DNA from: Stigmatella ashevillena
GTDB taxonomy: Bacteria; Myxococcota; Myxococcia; Myxococcales; Myxococcaceae
Length of the DNA: 64,000 nt
NCBI RefSeq assembly: GCF_028368975.1
Contig: NZ_JAQNDM010000002.1
Location: 2,242,007-2,306,006, forward strand
Reading direction: 5' to 3'
Shown here: positions 52,316 to 61,341 of the stretch, piece by piece
Layout of the letters: every line of letters starts with the position of its first letter
Numbering within the stretch: position 1 is the stretch's first letter
Notes under the pieces: model-generated
What the model saw: the letters and a program-made list of their open reading frames with translations, nothing else
Databases searched by the model: none
What the model was told of the DNA's origin: nothing
Translations under genes and position numbers: made by a program

Positions 52316-52908
52316 GGTGTGTCCCCTTCGCGCAGGAGGAAACGCTTGAGCAGCGCGCGAATGCGCATCTCTTGATAGGCCAGCGTGGTCCGGTGGATGC
52401 CCAGTTCCCGCGCCGCATCTCTCTGAGGAAGCTGACGCAGGAATCGGGCCTCAAAGACAGCGTGCCACTTGGCGGGCAAGCACTCGCGCTGGAAGCGCTC
52501 GACGAGCATCCGCGCATCGCTCTCCTCAGAGAACTCCCGGCTCTCGGTGGCTTCGTGTCCTCCGAGCCCACCCGATTGTTCCAGGGCGCCTTGCTCGCGC
52601 TGCTGGCGCCGCACGTAATCGAGCGCGAGGTGGTAGGCCACGGTGGCCATCCATGCCTTGAGAGAGCCTCCCCGGAAGCTGCGGCGCAGCTCCTCGCGGG
52701 AGATCAATCGATAGAAGACCTCGTGGATGACGGTCTCCTGATCGGCTCCCAGCAGCACGCGGCCCACGGCACGCTGGACCGTGGGGTAGAGCTCCCGGTA
52801 GCACCGCTCCAGCGCGGGGCGGTGTCCAGCGTGGAACTCGGCCAGCCAGAGTTCCTCCCGCTCCGCGCCGAGGCCGGAGTAGAGCGCATTTTCGGTTTCC
52901 ACCCGCAC
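52312..52908 (-). CDS. ECF-type RNA polymerase sigma factor
   Basis: 198 residues from GTG 52908, with GGGGAGG 7 bp upstream; the frame runs further 5' but without coding character. Region 2: 'ETVIHEVFYRLIS', 'SLKAWMATVAYHLALDYVRR'. Region 4: 'LPQRDAARELGIHRTTLAYQ', followed by a basic C-terminus. The gene overlaps the anti-sigma gene by 4 bp. Being first in a four-gene operon that ends in a caspase-like protease and a surface propeller, it probably drives its own operon plus an unknown regulon. Confidence 0.85.
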   Translation of the reverse strand: MRVETENALYSGLGAEREELWLAEFHAGHRPALERCYRELYPTVQRAVGRVLLGADQETVIHEVFYRLISREELRRSFRGGSLKAWMATVAYHLALDYVRRQQREQGALEQSGGLGGHEATESREFSEESDARMLVERFQRECLPAKWHAVFEARFLRQLPQRDAARELGIHRTTLAYQEMRIRALLKRFLLREGDTP

Positions 52909-53117
52909 GCCCAAGCCTCCCCTGTTGCTTGCAAGGTGGGATTTAGGGCCTCCGATCAGCACGGCAACCCACCCCCATGCCTTCTCGCGCGGAAGGTGTT
53001 CAGCGACGGACGGGGAACCGTTGGCACGAAAACTCAAAAAAAGATTCGTCCAGGTTTCCCTACCCGGGCGCTTCACTCCTGAGAGCCAAGAAGGGCGACC
53101 ACAGCGAGGAGACATCG

Positions 53118-54848
53118 GTGAAAACGGCGGCGGTGAGTGTGGCGGGGGACGGGCAGGACGGGCGGGAGCAGGGGGGAATGATCTTCTGGATTGCCCTGGT
53201 GGGGACGGTGCTGCTGACGGCCCTGAGCACGGGGTGTGGACACGACGAGGCCGTGGAGGAACCGGCGCCGGATCCGAAAAGCGGCGTGTTCACGTTCCCG
53301 GCGTTGCAGACGGACGTGCCGCTCTATGAGCTGACCATCCCGTTGGAGACCCTGGCGAAGTTCGAAGCCAACCCTTACGAGGACGAGCACCCGGCCACGT
53401 TCGTCTTCGAGGGAAAGACGTACTCGGTGGGAGTACGGCTGCGCGGCTCCAGCTCACGCTTCTTCCCCAAGAAGAGCTGGCGCATCGAGTTCCCCAAGGA
53501 CACGGCGTTCGATGGACGGCGAAAGCACAACCTGGTCGCGGAGTTCCAGGACCGGACGATGATGGCGGAGAAGCTCGCCTACGACTCCATGCTGGCCATG
53601 GGGCTGCCCGCGCCCGTGACGAAATACGTGCGGCTGTCCATCAACGGCCAGTACCAGGGCGTCTTCCTCGACATCGAGCGCGTGGACAACAGCTTCGCCG
53701 AGGCCCATGGCTTCGAGGATCCGGATCCCACCATCTACCGGTGCGGCGCCAAGGACTGCGAGATGAAGCTGTGGCGCACGGCTTACCAGCAGGACTGGCA
53801 GAAGGAGACGAATGAGGAGAAGGAGCCGGGCAAGGACGACATCCGCACGCTGATGAACGTCATCAACCGCGCGCCCGAGCCGGACTTCGCGTGGATGCTG
53901 GGCGAGAACATCGAGTTGGAGCGCTACCTGCGCACCATGGCCGCCGAGGTGCTCATCTCCAACAACATCTCGGAGGACTCGCAGAGCTACTTCATCCACG
54001 ACCGGGTGACGCACAAGTGGACCTATGTGGCGTGGGATCTGAACAACGCCGATGCACGCTGGTGGCCCACGTATGGCCTGGGGATGAAGCCGGTGGTGGA
54101 CCACCCGCTGTTCCCCTTCAGCCTCGCGGACCAGTGGGTGGAGAAGATGTACCTGAAGCGCAACACGCGGCCGGACTTCCTGCCCACCTTCTCCAACCTC
54201 AACACCCGCATCCTCTACAACCCCGAGCTGCGGGAGCGGTTGTTCGCCGTCGTGGAGAAGAGCCTCACCGAGCTGTTCGATCCCGCCGTCATCGAGCCCC
54301 GGCTGGACGCGATGCACCAGCTCATCGCGCCGCACATGGCCGCCGACCCGTACCTGCGGCTCAACGACATGGGCCAGCCGGATCCGGACGGGCTGGCGAA
54401 GTTCCACGAGGGGCTGCCCTTCCTCAAGGCCTATGCCCAGCAGCGGACCGCCTTCGTGCGCCGAGAGCTGGAGCGCTTCCGCACCGCACCGGCCACGTCC
54501 TTCCGGCTCAACGCGGTGAGGCCCAGCGAGGGCTGGGTGGAGCTGCACAACCCCACCGCGCAGACGCTCTCCACCGCGGGGCTCGTCCTGTCCGCGGACC
54601 TGCGGCGCACGATTCCCGCGCTGCGCCAACCCGGAACCAGCACCGTGCTGCCCGAGCGCCGGGTTCCCCCCCAGGGCACGGTGCGCTTCACCCGCGAGGA
54701 GCTGGGCTTCACCTTGCCCCTCGACGGCGAGCTGGGGCTGTTCGATGGCGTCTCGGTGGTGGGGGCGAAGGACGTCCTCTTCTACACGGCCCTGCCCTCG
54801 GGGGGCACCTACGTCCGCGGCGATGACTCCCGCTGGGAGGCCCGCTGA
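53118..54848 (+). CDS. CotH-kinase-family lipoprotein with lamin-tail-like end
   Basis: 576 residues from GTG 53118 (GAGGAG 7 bp upstream). The membrane/lipid anchor has lipobox 'LSTGC' at about residue 40. CotH-type domain: 'VGVRLRGSSSRFFPKKSWRI', 'HNLVAEFQDRTMMAEKLAYD', 'NGQYQGVFLDIERVD', and 'VAWDLNNADARWW' with the acidic metal-binding residues. The C-terminal end ('RLNAVRPSEGWVELHNPTAQ', 'LSADLRRTIP') resembles a lamin-tail domain. In Bacillus, CotH phosphorylates spore-coat proteins; a cell-surface or spore protein kinase is a reasonable guess here. It is divergent from the sigma factor gene. Confidence 0.85.
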   Translation: MKTAAVSVAGDGQDGREQGGMIFWIALVGTVLLTALSTGCGHDEAVEEPAPDPKSGVFTFPALQTDVPLYELTIPLETLAKFEANPYEDEHPATFVFEGKTYSVGVRLRGSSSRFFPKKSWRIEFPKDTAFDGRRKHNLVAEFQDRTMMAEKLAYDSMLAMGLPAPVTKYVRLSINGQYQGVFLDIERVDNSFAEAHGFEDPDPTIYRCGAKDCEMKLWRTAYQQDWQKETNEEKEPGKDDIRTLMNVINRAPEPDFAWMLGENIELERYLRTMAAEVLISNNISEDSQSYFIHDRVTHKWTYVAWDLNNADARWWPTYGLGMKPVVDHPLFPFSLADQWVEKMYLKRNTRPDFLPTFSNLNTRILYNPELRERLFAVVEKSLTELFDPAVIEPRLDAMHQLIAPHMAADPYLRLNDMGQPDPDGLAKFHEGLPFLKAYAQQRTAFVRRELERFRTAPATSFRLNAVRPSEGWVELHNPTAQTLSTAGLVLSADLRRTIPALRQPGTSTVLPERRVPPQGTVRFTREELGFTLPLDGELGLFDGVSVVGAKDVLFYTALPSGGTYVRGDDSRWEAR

Positions 54849-54858
54849 AGCACCGTGC

Positions 54859-55470
54859 TCAGGCCCCCGAGCGCAGGGCTTTGAGGGCCTCGCGGAACAG
54901 GGCCTGGAAGGCCGCCTCGGGGCCGAGCCGCTCTCCGGCCAGCTCCGCGGCCTTCTCCGCCTGCGGCGCCTTGTAGCCCAGGTTCAGCAATGCCGAGACG
55001 AGGTCCGCCTTCGGACCCGCGGGCACAGCGACCGAGGAGGCCCCCTTCGCCACGGCCTCCAGGTGGAGCTCCTTCACCTTCTCCCGGAGCTCCAGCACCA
55101 GCCGCTCGGCGGTCTTCTTCCCCACGCCGTGAATCTTGGTGAGCCGGGCAATCTCTCCCTTGCCGAGCGCCACCGCCAGCTCCGCCACCTCCATGCCCGA
55201 GAGCACCATCAGCGCCAGGCGCGGGCCCACGTGGGACACGGAGGTGAGCAGGAGGAACATCTCCTCCTCCGCCCTCGAGAGGAAGCCGAACAGCTCGAAG
55301 GCATCCTCGCGCACCACCGTGCGGACACGCACGTGGACAGGCTGCCCTTCCGCGGGAAGCTTCCCCAGCGTCAGCGTGGAAAAGGCGACGCGGTAACCCA
55401 CCCCCGCGACGTCGATGATGGCCTCTTCCAGGTTCTTCTCCGCGACGGTTCCTCGCAGTGCCGCGATCAT
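54859..55470 (-). CDS. ruvA: Holliday junction branch migration protein RuvA
   Basis: 203 residues, the normal length. N-terminal OB fold ('MIAALRGTVAEKNLEEAIID', 'GYRV'), two helix-hairpin-helix motifs ('LTSVSHVGPRLALMVLSGM', 'LTKIHGVGKKTAERLVLEL') that hold the junction, and the C-terminal RuvB-binding domain ('DLVSALLNLGYKAPQAEKAA'). RuvA tetramers bind four-way junctions and load the RuvB motor; ruvB is not in this window. ATG 55470 overlaps the ruvC stop by 4 bp. Confidence 0.96.
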   Translation of the reverse strand: MIAALRGTVAEKNLEEAIIDVAGVGYRVAFSTLTLGKLPAEGQPVHVRVRTVVREDAFELFGFLSRAEEEMFLLLTSVSHVGPRLALMVLSGMEVAELAVALGKGEIARLTKIHGVGKKTAERLVLELREKVKELHLEAVAKGASSVAVPAGPKADLVSALLNLGYKAPQAEKAAELAGERLGPEAAFQALFREALKALRSGA

Positions 55471-56051
55471 CGTGCCTCCGGGCGCCGGTAGGACGGGCTG
55501 AGCCGATCCGCGAGCAGCGAGGCCGCACCCTTGCGGCGCTTGCTGCTGGAACCCGCCGGGGCGAGCCCCGCCACCCGTCCCTGGTTGAGGTGACAGAGCG
55601 CCACCGCGAGGGCGTCGCTGGCGTCCGCCCGTTCGATGGCCTCGAGCTTCAGCAGGGAGCAGACCATGCGCGCGATGGCGTCCTTGCCGCTGGCGCCGCC
55701 AGCCCCCACGGAGCGCTTCACCCGGGCCGGGGCATACTCATGCACGGGCAATCCCGCCTGCGCCGCCGCCAGCAGCGCCACCCCCCGGGCATGGCCCAGC
55801 ACCAGGGCGCTGCGCGCGTTGCGGAAGGTGAAAACGCCTTCCACCGCCACCGATTCGGGCCGGTATTTCTTGAGCACCGCGGTCAATTCCACGTGCAGCA
55901 CCATCAGGCGCTGATGGAGCGGTGCCTCGGGATCCACCTTGATGACCCCATGCCCCAAGTGCACGAGCTGGCCCCGCCGCTCCTCCACGACGCCATAGCC
56001 CATGAATCGGCTGCCAGGATCGACCCCCAGGACACGCAAGCGGTTCTCCAT
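55467..56051 (-). CDS. ruvC: crossover junction endodeoxyribonuclease RuvC
   Basis: 194 residues. RNase-H-like fold with the acidic catalytic residues visible: 'VLGVDPGSRFMGYGVV' (first Asp), 'ESVAVEGVFTFRNARSALVL' (Glu), and 'ERADASDALAVALCH' (the two C-terminal Asp). It cuts Holliday junctions symmetrically after RuvAB migration. The C-terminus carries an extra basic tail ('GSSSKRRKGAASLLADRLSP'). It lies 73 bp after yebC and overlaps ruvA. Confidence 0.96.
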   Translation of the reverse strand: MENRLRVLGVDPGSRFMGYGVVEERRGQLVHLGHGVIKVDPEAPLHQRLMVLHVELTAVLKKYRPESVAVEGVFTFRNARSALVLGHARGVALLAAAQAGLPVHEYAPARVKRSVGAGGASGKDAIARMVCSLLKLEAIERADASDALAVALCHLNQGRVAGLAPAGSSSKRRKGAASLLADRLSPSYRRPEAR

Positions 56052-56124
56052 CGGGACAACGAAACGGGTGTTCAGCCCTTGTAACGCGCGGGCGGCCCGC
56101 TGTCGATTCCCCTCGGCCAGCGGA

Positions 56125-56871
56125 TTACTGAAGGGACTCCATCAGCGCTTCGTCGATCTCGAAGTTCGCGTGGACGTTCTGCACATCGTCGTTGTCTTCC
56201 AGCGAGTCCATCAGCTTGAGCATCTTCCGGGCGTTGTCGCCCTCGAGCTTGACGGTCGTCTGAGGGAAGAAACTCCACTTCTGCTCGCCCAGCGTCAGCC
56301 CCGAGGACTCCAGGCTGGAGGCCACCGTGTGCAGATCCACCGGGGCGGTGCGCACCTCGAAGCCCTCGGCCCCCAGGGGGATGACGTCCTCCGCCCCCGC
56401 CTCGATGGCCTTCTCCATCACCTGGTCCTCGGTCAGCCCAGGCTTCACGGTGATGACGCCCTTCTTGTGGAACATCCAGCCCACCGCTCCCTCGGTGCCC
56501 AGGTTACCGCCCCCCTTGTTGAAGAGAATGCGGACATCACTGGCGGTGCGGTTGCGGTTGTCCGTGAGGCACTCGACCATGACGGCGACACCGCCCGGCC
56601 CGTAACCCTCGTACGTCACCTCCTCGTAGCTCTCCCCTTCCAGCTCACCCGTCCCCTTCTTGATGGCGCGGACCACCGTGTCGCTGGGCATGTTCGCTTC
56701 ACGGGCTGCTCCGATGGCGGCGCGCAGGCGGGCGTTCCCATCCGGATTACCACCACCCAAACGGGCCGCGACGGTGATTTCCTTGATGATCTTCGTGTAC
56801 AGCTTGCCCTTGCTCGCGCCCATGGCTGCCTTCTGGCGCTTGATCTTCGACCATCGATTGTGACCGGACAT
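56125..56871 (-). CDS. yebC: YebC/PmpR-family regulator or translation factor
   Basis: 248 residues, the family length. Start 'MSGHNRWSKIKRQKAAMGAS' is almost invariant in the family, followed by 'LYTKIIKEITVAARLGGGNP', 'NMPSDTVVRAIKKGTGEL' and 'YEGYGPGGVAVMVECLTDNR'. Members were described as DNA-binding regulators, and more recently as factors that help ribosomes through proline stretches. It is first in the yebC-ruvC-ruvA cluster, a common bacterial arrangement. Confidence 0.95.
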   Translation of the reverse strand: MSGHNRWSKIKRQKAAMGASKGKLYTKIIKEITVAARLGGGNPDGNARLRAAIGAAREANMPSDTVVRAIKKGTGELEGESYEEVTYEGYGPGGVAVMVECLTDNRNRTASDVRILFNKGGGNLGTEGAVGWMFHKKGVITVKPGLTEDQVMEKAIEAGAEDVIPLGAEGFEVRTAPVDLHTVASSLESSGLTLGEQKWSFFPQTTVKLEGDNARKMLKLMDSLEDNDDVQNVHANFEIDEALMESLQ

Positions 56872-56919
56872 GGGAGTGTCGCCCCTCGCGCGACTTCTCC
56901 CTTAACCCCACCCGCCGAG

Positions 56920-58281
56920 TCAAACTTTGTCGGACACGCGCGGGCCTTCTGGCCCCATCGGCAACAACCCAGGCTGAATCTCCCCGCCCTTGAGGATCCT
57001 GGGCCGCTTGGGGAAGGTCAGGATGATGGGGACACGCCGCGGGGCAGGAGCCTCTTGGACACTCGCTGCCTTCAGCTCGTCCTCGTTCAGCGGCTCGCCA
57101 TCAATGGCCTCTTCGGTCTCTTCGGTCTCTTCGCCGGAGGCCACGGCGGCCACGGCTTGCTCTTCCACGAAGATCGGAAGGTCCTCCCTGTCCTCATCAT
57201 CCGTGAGCATCGTGTCCAGAGCATCCGCCGCCGTCAGGAAGAGGCTCGGAGAGGCCGGAGGTCGCTCCCGCTCCTCCACATGGCTTGCGGGCATCAGGAT
57301 GCCCAGCGAGAACAGCTGGGTGATGGCCTCGTAGGCGATGACCTCCGCGAAGCGGCACTCCAGCAACACCGCGCGCACCCCCCGCCGACCATCGAAGAGG
57401 CGCACCAGGGAGATGATGTCGTCAGGCAACGTGGCGAGGTGCTCGACCAATCGCGCGAAGTCCACCGTCAACCGGGCAGCCAGCGGCACCCCCACCTCGC
57501 GCAGCTTGTCGAAGCGCTCCAGTGCGGGCAGCACCTGCTCGCTCAGAAACGGCAGGTCCATCAACAGCGAGCCCCGGTGCAACTCAGGACCAAAGGACAC
57601 CGCGTAGACGCCGCCGCCAAAGCCCAGCAGGCGCCGGAAGGCCGCCACCCCGCGCTCTCCCTGGAAGGTCGCATCCACCACATAGCCGCTGCGGAAGGCG
57701 AAGAACCCCTCGCTGTCCTTGAGCACCACCCGGCCCGAGCGGCCCCCTGCCAGCAACGCGCGGGCAATCTGCGCCAGCGGCAGCCGGGCCGCATGGGCCT
57801 CATAGGCCATCTCCGAGGGGCGTCGGCCGGCCTTCAGCCGCGCCAGGGCCACCACGTCCGCCACCCTCACGGGCTTGGGCAGATAGTCGTCCGCGCCCAC
57901 CGTGCTCGCCAACTCGGCGTGGAACGGCTCCCGCTTGGAGGACAGCAAGAGCACGGGAACCAGCGCCGTGCGCACCTCCGAGCGCAGCTTCTCGCAGAAG
58001 AGGAAGCCATCCATCCCGGCCAGCGAGGCCTCGGCCACGACGAGGTGCGGCGGCAACTGGGGGGCCGCCATCTCCTCGAGGGCCGCCTCGGCGGAAGGAA
58101 CCACCGCCACCTCGAACCCCGCCTCGGCCAGGCCCGTTCCCAGCAGGGATTGGTACTGGGGGTCCGGCTCCACCAGCATCACCCGGAAGCATCTTCCCCG
58201 GCGGCTGCGAGGACTCAGCCCCGCGGCGGTCGGGCTGGAAGCAGGCTCGATGATGGCCGCGCGAGAGGAACGAGCGCCCAT
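56920..58281 (-). CDS. response-regulator-like protein with DUF4388 domain
   Basis: 453 residues. Receiver-like domain about 33-155: 'RVMLVEPDPQYQSLLGTGLA', 'HLVVAEASLAGMDGFLFCEK', 'VPVLLLSSKRE', 'GADDYLPKPVRVADV'. The residue aligned with the phospho-acceptor Asp (in 'LLDV.MPGMDG') is Glu, while the Lys of 'KP' is kept. The DUF4388 domain (about 170-270) shows 'PLAQIARALLAGGRSGRVVL' and 'GYVVDATFQGERGVAAFRRL', a module linked to gliding and signalling proteins in myxobacteria. An acidic linker and a Pro-rich end follow. It lies 48 bp upstream of yebC on the same strand order. Confidence 0.82.
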   Translation of the reverse strand: MGARSSRAAIIEPASSPTAAGLSPRSRRGRCFRVMLVEPDPQYQSLLGTGLAEAGFEVAVVPSAEAALEEMAAPQLPPHLVVAEASLAGMDGFLFCEKLRSEVRTALVPVLLLSSKREPFHAELASTVGADDYLPKPVRVADVVALARLKAGRRPSEMAYEAHAARLPLAQIARALLAGGRSGRVVLKDSEGFFAFRSGYVVDATFQGERGVAAFRRLLGFGGGVYAVSFGPELHRGSLLMDLPFLSEQVLPALERFDKLREVGVPLAARLTVDFARLVEHLATLPDDIISLVRLFDGRRGVRAVLLECRFAEVIAYEAITQLFSLGILMPASHVEERERPPASPSLFLTAADALDTMLTDDEDREDLPIFVEEQAVAAVASGEETEETEEAIDGEPLNEDELKAASVQEAPAPRRVPIILTFPKRPRILKGGEIQPGLLPMGPEGPRVSDKV

Positions 58282-58496
58282 GGTGGATTCCTAGAAAAAA
58301 GGCCGCAACGCGGAGTCGATCGGATCCAAGAAGTAACGGTGTGTAGCAGCCAGGCTCGCCCTCATTCTCCACTGAACTGACTTTTCAAGAAAGCTCCTGG
58401 GACGCTTTTTTCACGTGAAGTCCAGAGGTGTCAGGAATCGTGCGAGTCCCGACGGAAAGGTCGACGCAACCGGTGCGGAGCGTATGGTGGGGTGGC

Positions 58497-59162
58497 ATGA
58501 CTCACCGCGCTTCCTGGATTTGGCTCGTCCTTGCCCTGTCGACCCCCGTTCTCGCGCAGGAACGGCCCCCCCCTCGAAGAGAGAAGTGGTCCTTCGGTGC
58601 CGTGACGGCCCCGGTGACGATGCCCGAAGGAATGACCTCTCTGTATGGGTATGTGGGCGTACCCGAGATGGGGGCGGGGTTCCGCCAAGGGCTCTCCTCT
58701 GGCCTGGAGTTGGAGGCGAAGGCGAAGCTGGACTACTTCCGGTTGGCCGGCATCTTCGAGGTGGGCGCGCGCCGGGAGGTGGTGACGCGGGAGACGGCGG
58801 CCCTGGCGCCCACGCTGAGCCTGGGGCTGGTGCTCAACTCGGGCACCTCCTATCTGGACGAGGAGAACTTCGGCGGCGTGTTGCTGAGAGTCTCCCCCGG
58901 TCTGGTCTCAGGCTGGCGCGCGGGCGAAACGGTGGTCCTGATGGGGCTAGTGGATGCGCCCATCGACATCGGGTTGAGCCCCACGGGGGCGTGGCGCATC
59001 CAGACGCTCGTGGGCGGAGGGCCGGAAATCTATCTCGGCCAGGGCGTGACGCTGTTGGTGTCGGGGCAGATCGGCCTGGAGCACTTCAAGGAAGAGCGCC
59101 AGGACTGGAACACACGCCTGGGCTACCAGATCAAACTGGGCATCGGCTCGCGGATGTTCTGA
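58497..59162 (+). CDS. predicted outer-membrane protein of unknown function
   Basis: 221 residues from ATG 58497, preceded by GGGGTGG. Signal peptide about 1-20 ('LVLALSTPVLAQ'). The mature protein has alternating polar/apolar strands ('LELEAKAKLDYFRLAGIFEV', 'GGVLLRVSPGLVSGWRAGET') and ends 'LGYQIKLGIGSRMF' with a terminal Phe, which suggests a small beta-barrel. No specific family recognised. Flanked by genes on the opposite strand, so it is probably monocistronic. Confidence 0.7.
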   Translation: MTHRASWIWLVLALSTPVLAQERPPPRREKWSFGAVTAPVTMPEGMTSLYGYVGVPEMGAGFRQGLSSGLELEAKAKLDYFRLAGIFEVGARREVVTRETAALAPTLSLGLVLNSGTSYLDEENFGGVLLRVSPGLVSGWRAGETVVLMGLVDAPIDIGLSPTGAWRIQTLVGGGPEIYLGQGVTLLVSGQIGLEHFKEERQDWNTRLGYQIKLGIGSRMF

Positions 59163-59181
59163 ACGCGCCCCGCAGGGGAGC

Positions 59182-59562
59182 TCAGCCACAGCCCGGCACA
59201 TCCTCCAGCCGGGCGAAGATCTGTTTGCCCTGGGCCCGCGCGGTCCGCACCATGTCGTCCGCGCCCTGGGAAGGGCCGCCGATCCGCAGGCACGCATCAC
59301 AGCGCGCCAGGAGGCGGTGCGAGATGGGGTGGAAGATCTCATTGAAGATCTCATCCCCGATTCTCTGGGAGCCCGCCTCCTCGATCAGCGGCAGCGCGAA
59401 CCACTCCCCCATCACCGGCAGGTGTCCCGCGCGGTAGAGCTTCAGGGCCACCTCCGTCATCGCCTTGACGTTGGCTTCGATCTTCGCGGGCTCATCATTC
59501 GTCCCGGATCGGTAGGGTCCGGCGACGAGAATCATCAAGGGCTGACCAGGACGCGTTTCCAT
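59182..59562 (-). CDS. DUF4406-like nucleoside 2-deoxyribosyltransferase-fold protein
   Basis: 126 residues from ATG 59562, 1 bp after the stop of the upstream gene, so translation is coupled. It contains 'MILVAGPYRSGTNDEPAKIE', 'AGHLPVMGEWFALPLIE' and 'RCDACLRIGGPSQGADDMVR', which fits the DUF4406/nucleoside 2-deoxyribosyltransferase-like fold with an N-terminal 'AGPY' substrate loop. The reaction is not known. Last gene of the transglutaminase operon. Confidence 0.75.
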   Translation of the reverse strand: METRPGQPLMILVAGPYRSGTNDEPAKIEANVKAMTEVALKLYRAGHLPVMGEWFALPLIEEAGSQRIGDEIFNEIFHPISHRLLARCDACLRIGGPSQGADDMVRTARAQGKQIFARLEDVPGCG

Positions 59563-59563
59563 T

Positions 59564-61330
59564 TCAGAGTGAGCCTTGCTCCACGGGTTCGCAGCGCACG
59601 GAGACTTCCAACCCCTCACCGCCCCCTCCCAGGTAGATGGTCCCCCGAGTGGGCGTGGTATCCGCGTACTGCCGCCCCACGGCGACGCGCACGTGGTCCG
59701 TCTGGGTGATGATGCCGTTGGTGGGATCAAACCCCTTCCACCCCACCTCGGGCAGATACACCTGCACCCAGGCGTGAGAGGCCTCGGCCTGGATCGAGTT
59801 GGCGTTCTTGGGCCCGGTATAGATGTAGCCACACGTGTAACGCGCGGGCACGCCCAGCAGCCGCGCCAGACAAATGAAGACGTTGGCAAAGTCCTGGCAC
59901 ACGCCGTTCCGCGACGAATACACGTCGAACGGGGTGGTGCTCAGGTTCGTGGAGCCCGGCAGGTAACGGTACTCCTTGAAGATGCTGAAGTTGATGTCCA
60001 GCAGCGTGTCCAGCAAGTCGAAGTCGTTGCGGCGCGCGAAGCTCATCGCGTACTCGATCAGCTCCTCGAGCTGGGTGTCCGGCAGCTCCGGTGGCAGCAG
60101 GTAGGGCTGGAGCATGTTGGCCCGCCACGGCAGCCACACCAACGGCAAGGGGGAGCGCACGTGGAGCGGACGGTAGCCCAGCGGATCCGTGTCCCGGAGC
60201 TCGACCCGGGAGCGCGCCTCGATGATGAGCTCCTGGTAGGGCATGTCCACCAGCACCTTGCGGACCCGGTTGCCGAACACGTCGTCGTACTCAGCCTGGA
60301 TCACCCCCGAGGAGATCGTCACCTCGTGCGAGAGCAGGGACTGCATCCGGTCGTGAAGGGGGGTGAGCCGCAGCTTGTGGGCACTCCGCTCCACGGGCTG
60401 CCCATACCGGTAGACGGTCCGGTGGTGCACATCCATCACCCGCACGGGGGCCACCGGTGGGCGGCGCAGGCGGCCGCGGGCATCGGACTCCACCGCCGGG
60501 GTGGGGGTGGGCGCTCCCATCACCAGGGACGTCGGTGGCAGCGCCTCGACGCGCAAGGCGCCCTGGCGCAGGATGACCAACGAGCCGAGCGGCATCTGCT
60601 TCCAGTTCGCCGCCACCTCGGTGCGCGACTCGATGGGCTGGGTGCAGACAATGAACCCCTTGCGGCTCTTCGCTCCTCGCCGCGTCAGGTCCAGCTCCAG
60701 GTCCTCATCGCCCAGGACGAGCCGCCCATAGGGAGGGGTGACCTGCCACAGCCAGCAGTTCGCGGCGCCCGTGCGATCCGCGTAGACGCACAGATCCCTC
60801 CCATCCGAGAGGACGAGCGTCAACGGGCCCAGGGCGTTGACCTCCTCCAGCCAGCCGCGCAGCCGGGGCGCATCCACGTCCCCGAGGCTGCGCCAGCCCT
60901 GTTGGTAGATCCAGTCCAGGAGCCGACAGAAAACTGCCTCCGAGTCCGTGGAGCCCACCGGCTCGAAGAGCGCGCCCGGGGGGATGTTCAGACGCTGCTC
61001 CAGGCTGCCGCTGTGGGCCAGCAACCAATCCCGCCCCCAGGCGCTGCGGCAGAAGGGCTGGGTGTTGGCCTCCGTGAGGGGCCCCCACGCCGCCGTGCGC
61101 AGGTGCAGCATGAAGATGGAGGACTCCAGCGGATCCCACGTCTTCATCAACCCGCTGCGGGTGCTGCCCGGCTGCGGGGCTGCTTCCTTGACGAGGCTGG
61201 AGGCGAGCTCGCCTCCAGGGTAGTAGCCCACGCCCCAGCCATCCGGCGGCTTGTGGCCAGAGGACATGCAGCGCAAGTCCAGGCTGGGAGCGAGCTCTCC
61301 CTCAAAAGACAGCGCAAGCAGGTGGGGCAT
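59564..61330 (-). CDS. class II amidotransferase-like / transglutaminase fusion
   Basis: 588 residues from ATG 61330. N-terminal domain (about 1-270) of the YafJ class II glutamine-amidotransferase type: 'SGHKPPDGWGVGYYPGGE', 'FMLHLRTAAWGPLTEANTQP', 'DWLLAHSGSLEQ', 'STDSEAVFCRLLDWI'. The usual Cys2 nucleophile is absent (it starts Met-Pro-His), so glutaminase activity is unlikely. The C-terminal transglutaminase domain (about 290-588) has Transglut_N 'RTVYRYGQPVERSAHKLRLT' and the triad 'NGVCQDFANVFICLARLLG' (Cys), 'SHAWVQVYLPEVGW' (His) and 'GFDPTNG' (Asp). It may act as a protease or peptide-modifying enzyme with the ATP-grasp and alpha-E partners. Confidence 0.85.
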   Translation of the reverse strand: MPHLLALSFEGELAPSLDLRCMSSGHKPPDGWGVGYYPGGELASSLVKEAAPQPGSTRSGLMKTWDPLESSIFMLHLRTAAWGPLTEANTQPFCRSAWGRDWLLAHSGSLEQRLNIPPGALFEPVGSTDSEAVFCRLLDWIYQQGWRSLGDVDAPRLRGWLEEVNALGPLTLVLSDGRDLCVYADRTGAANCWLWQVTPPYGRLVLGDEDLELDLTRRGAKSRKGFIVCTQPIESRTEVAANWKQMPLGSLVILRQGALRVEALPPTSLVMGAPTPTPAVESDARGRLRRPPVAPVRVMDVHHRTVYRYGQPVERSAHKLRLTPLHDRMQSLLSHEVTISSGVIQAEYDDVFGNRVRKVLVDMPYQELIIEARSRVELRDTDPLGYRPLHVRSPLPLVWLPWRANMLQPYLLPPELPDTQLEELIEYAMSFARRNDFDLLDTLLDINFSIFKEYRYLPGSTNLSTTPFDVYSSRNGVCQDFANVFICLARLLGVPARYTCGYIYTGPKNANSIQAEASHAWVQVYLPEVGWKGFDPTNGIITQTDHVRVAVGRQYADTTPTRGTIYLGGGGEGLEVSVRCEPVEQGSL

Positions 61331-61341
61331 GGCGCGGGACT

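Noticed and set aside
56002-58380. 792-residue open frame on the plus strand
   Set aside because: Runs antisense through yebC and the response regulator, both well-supported genes.
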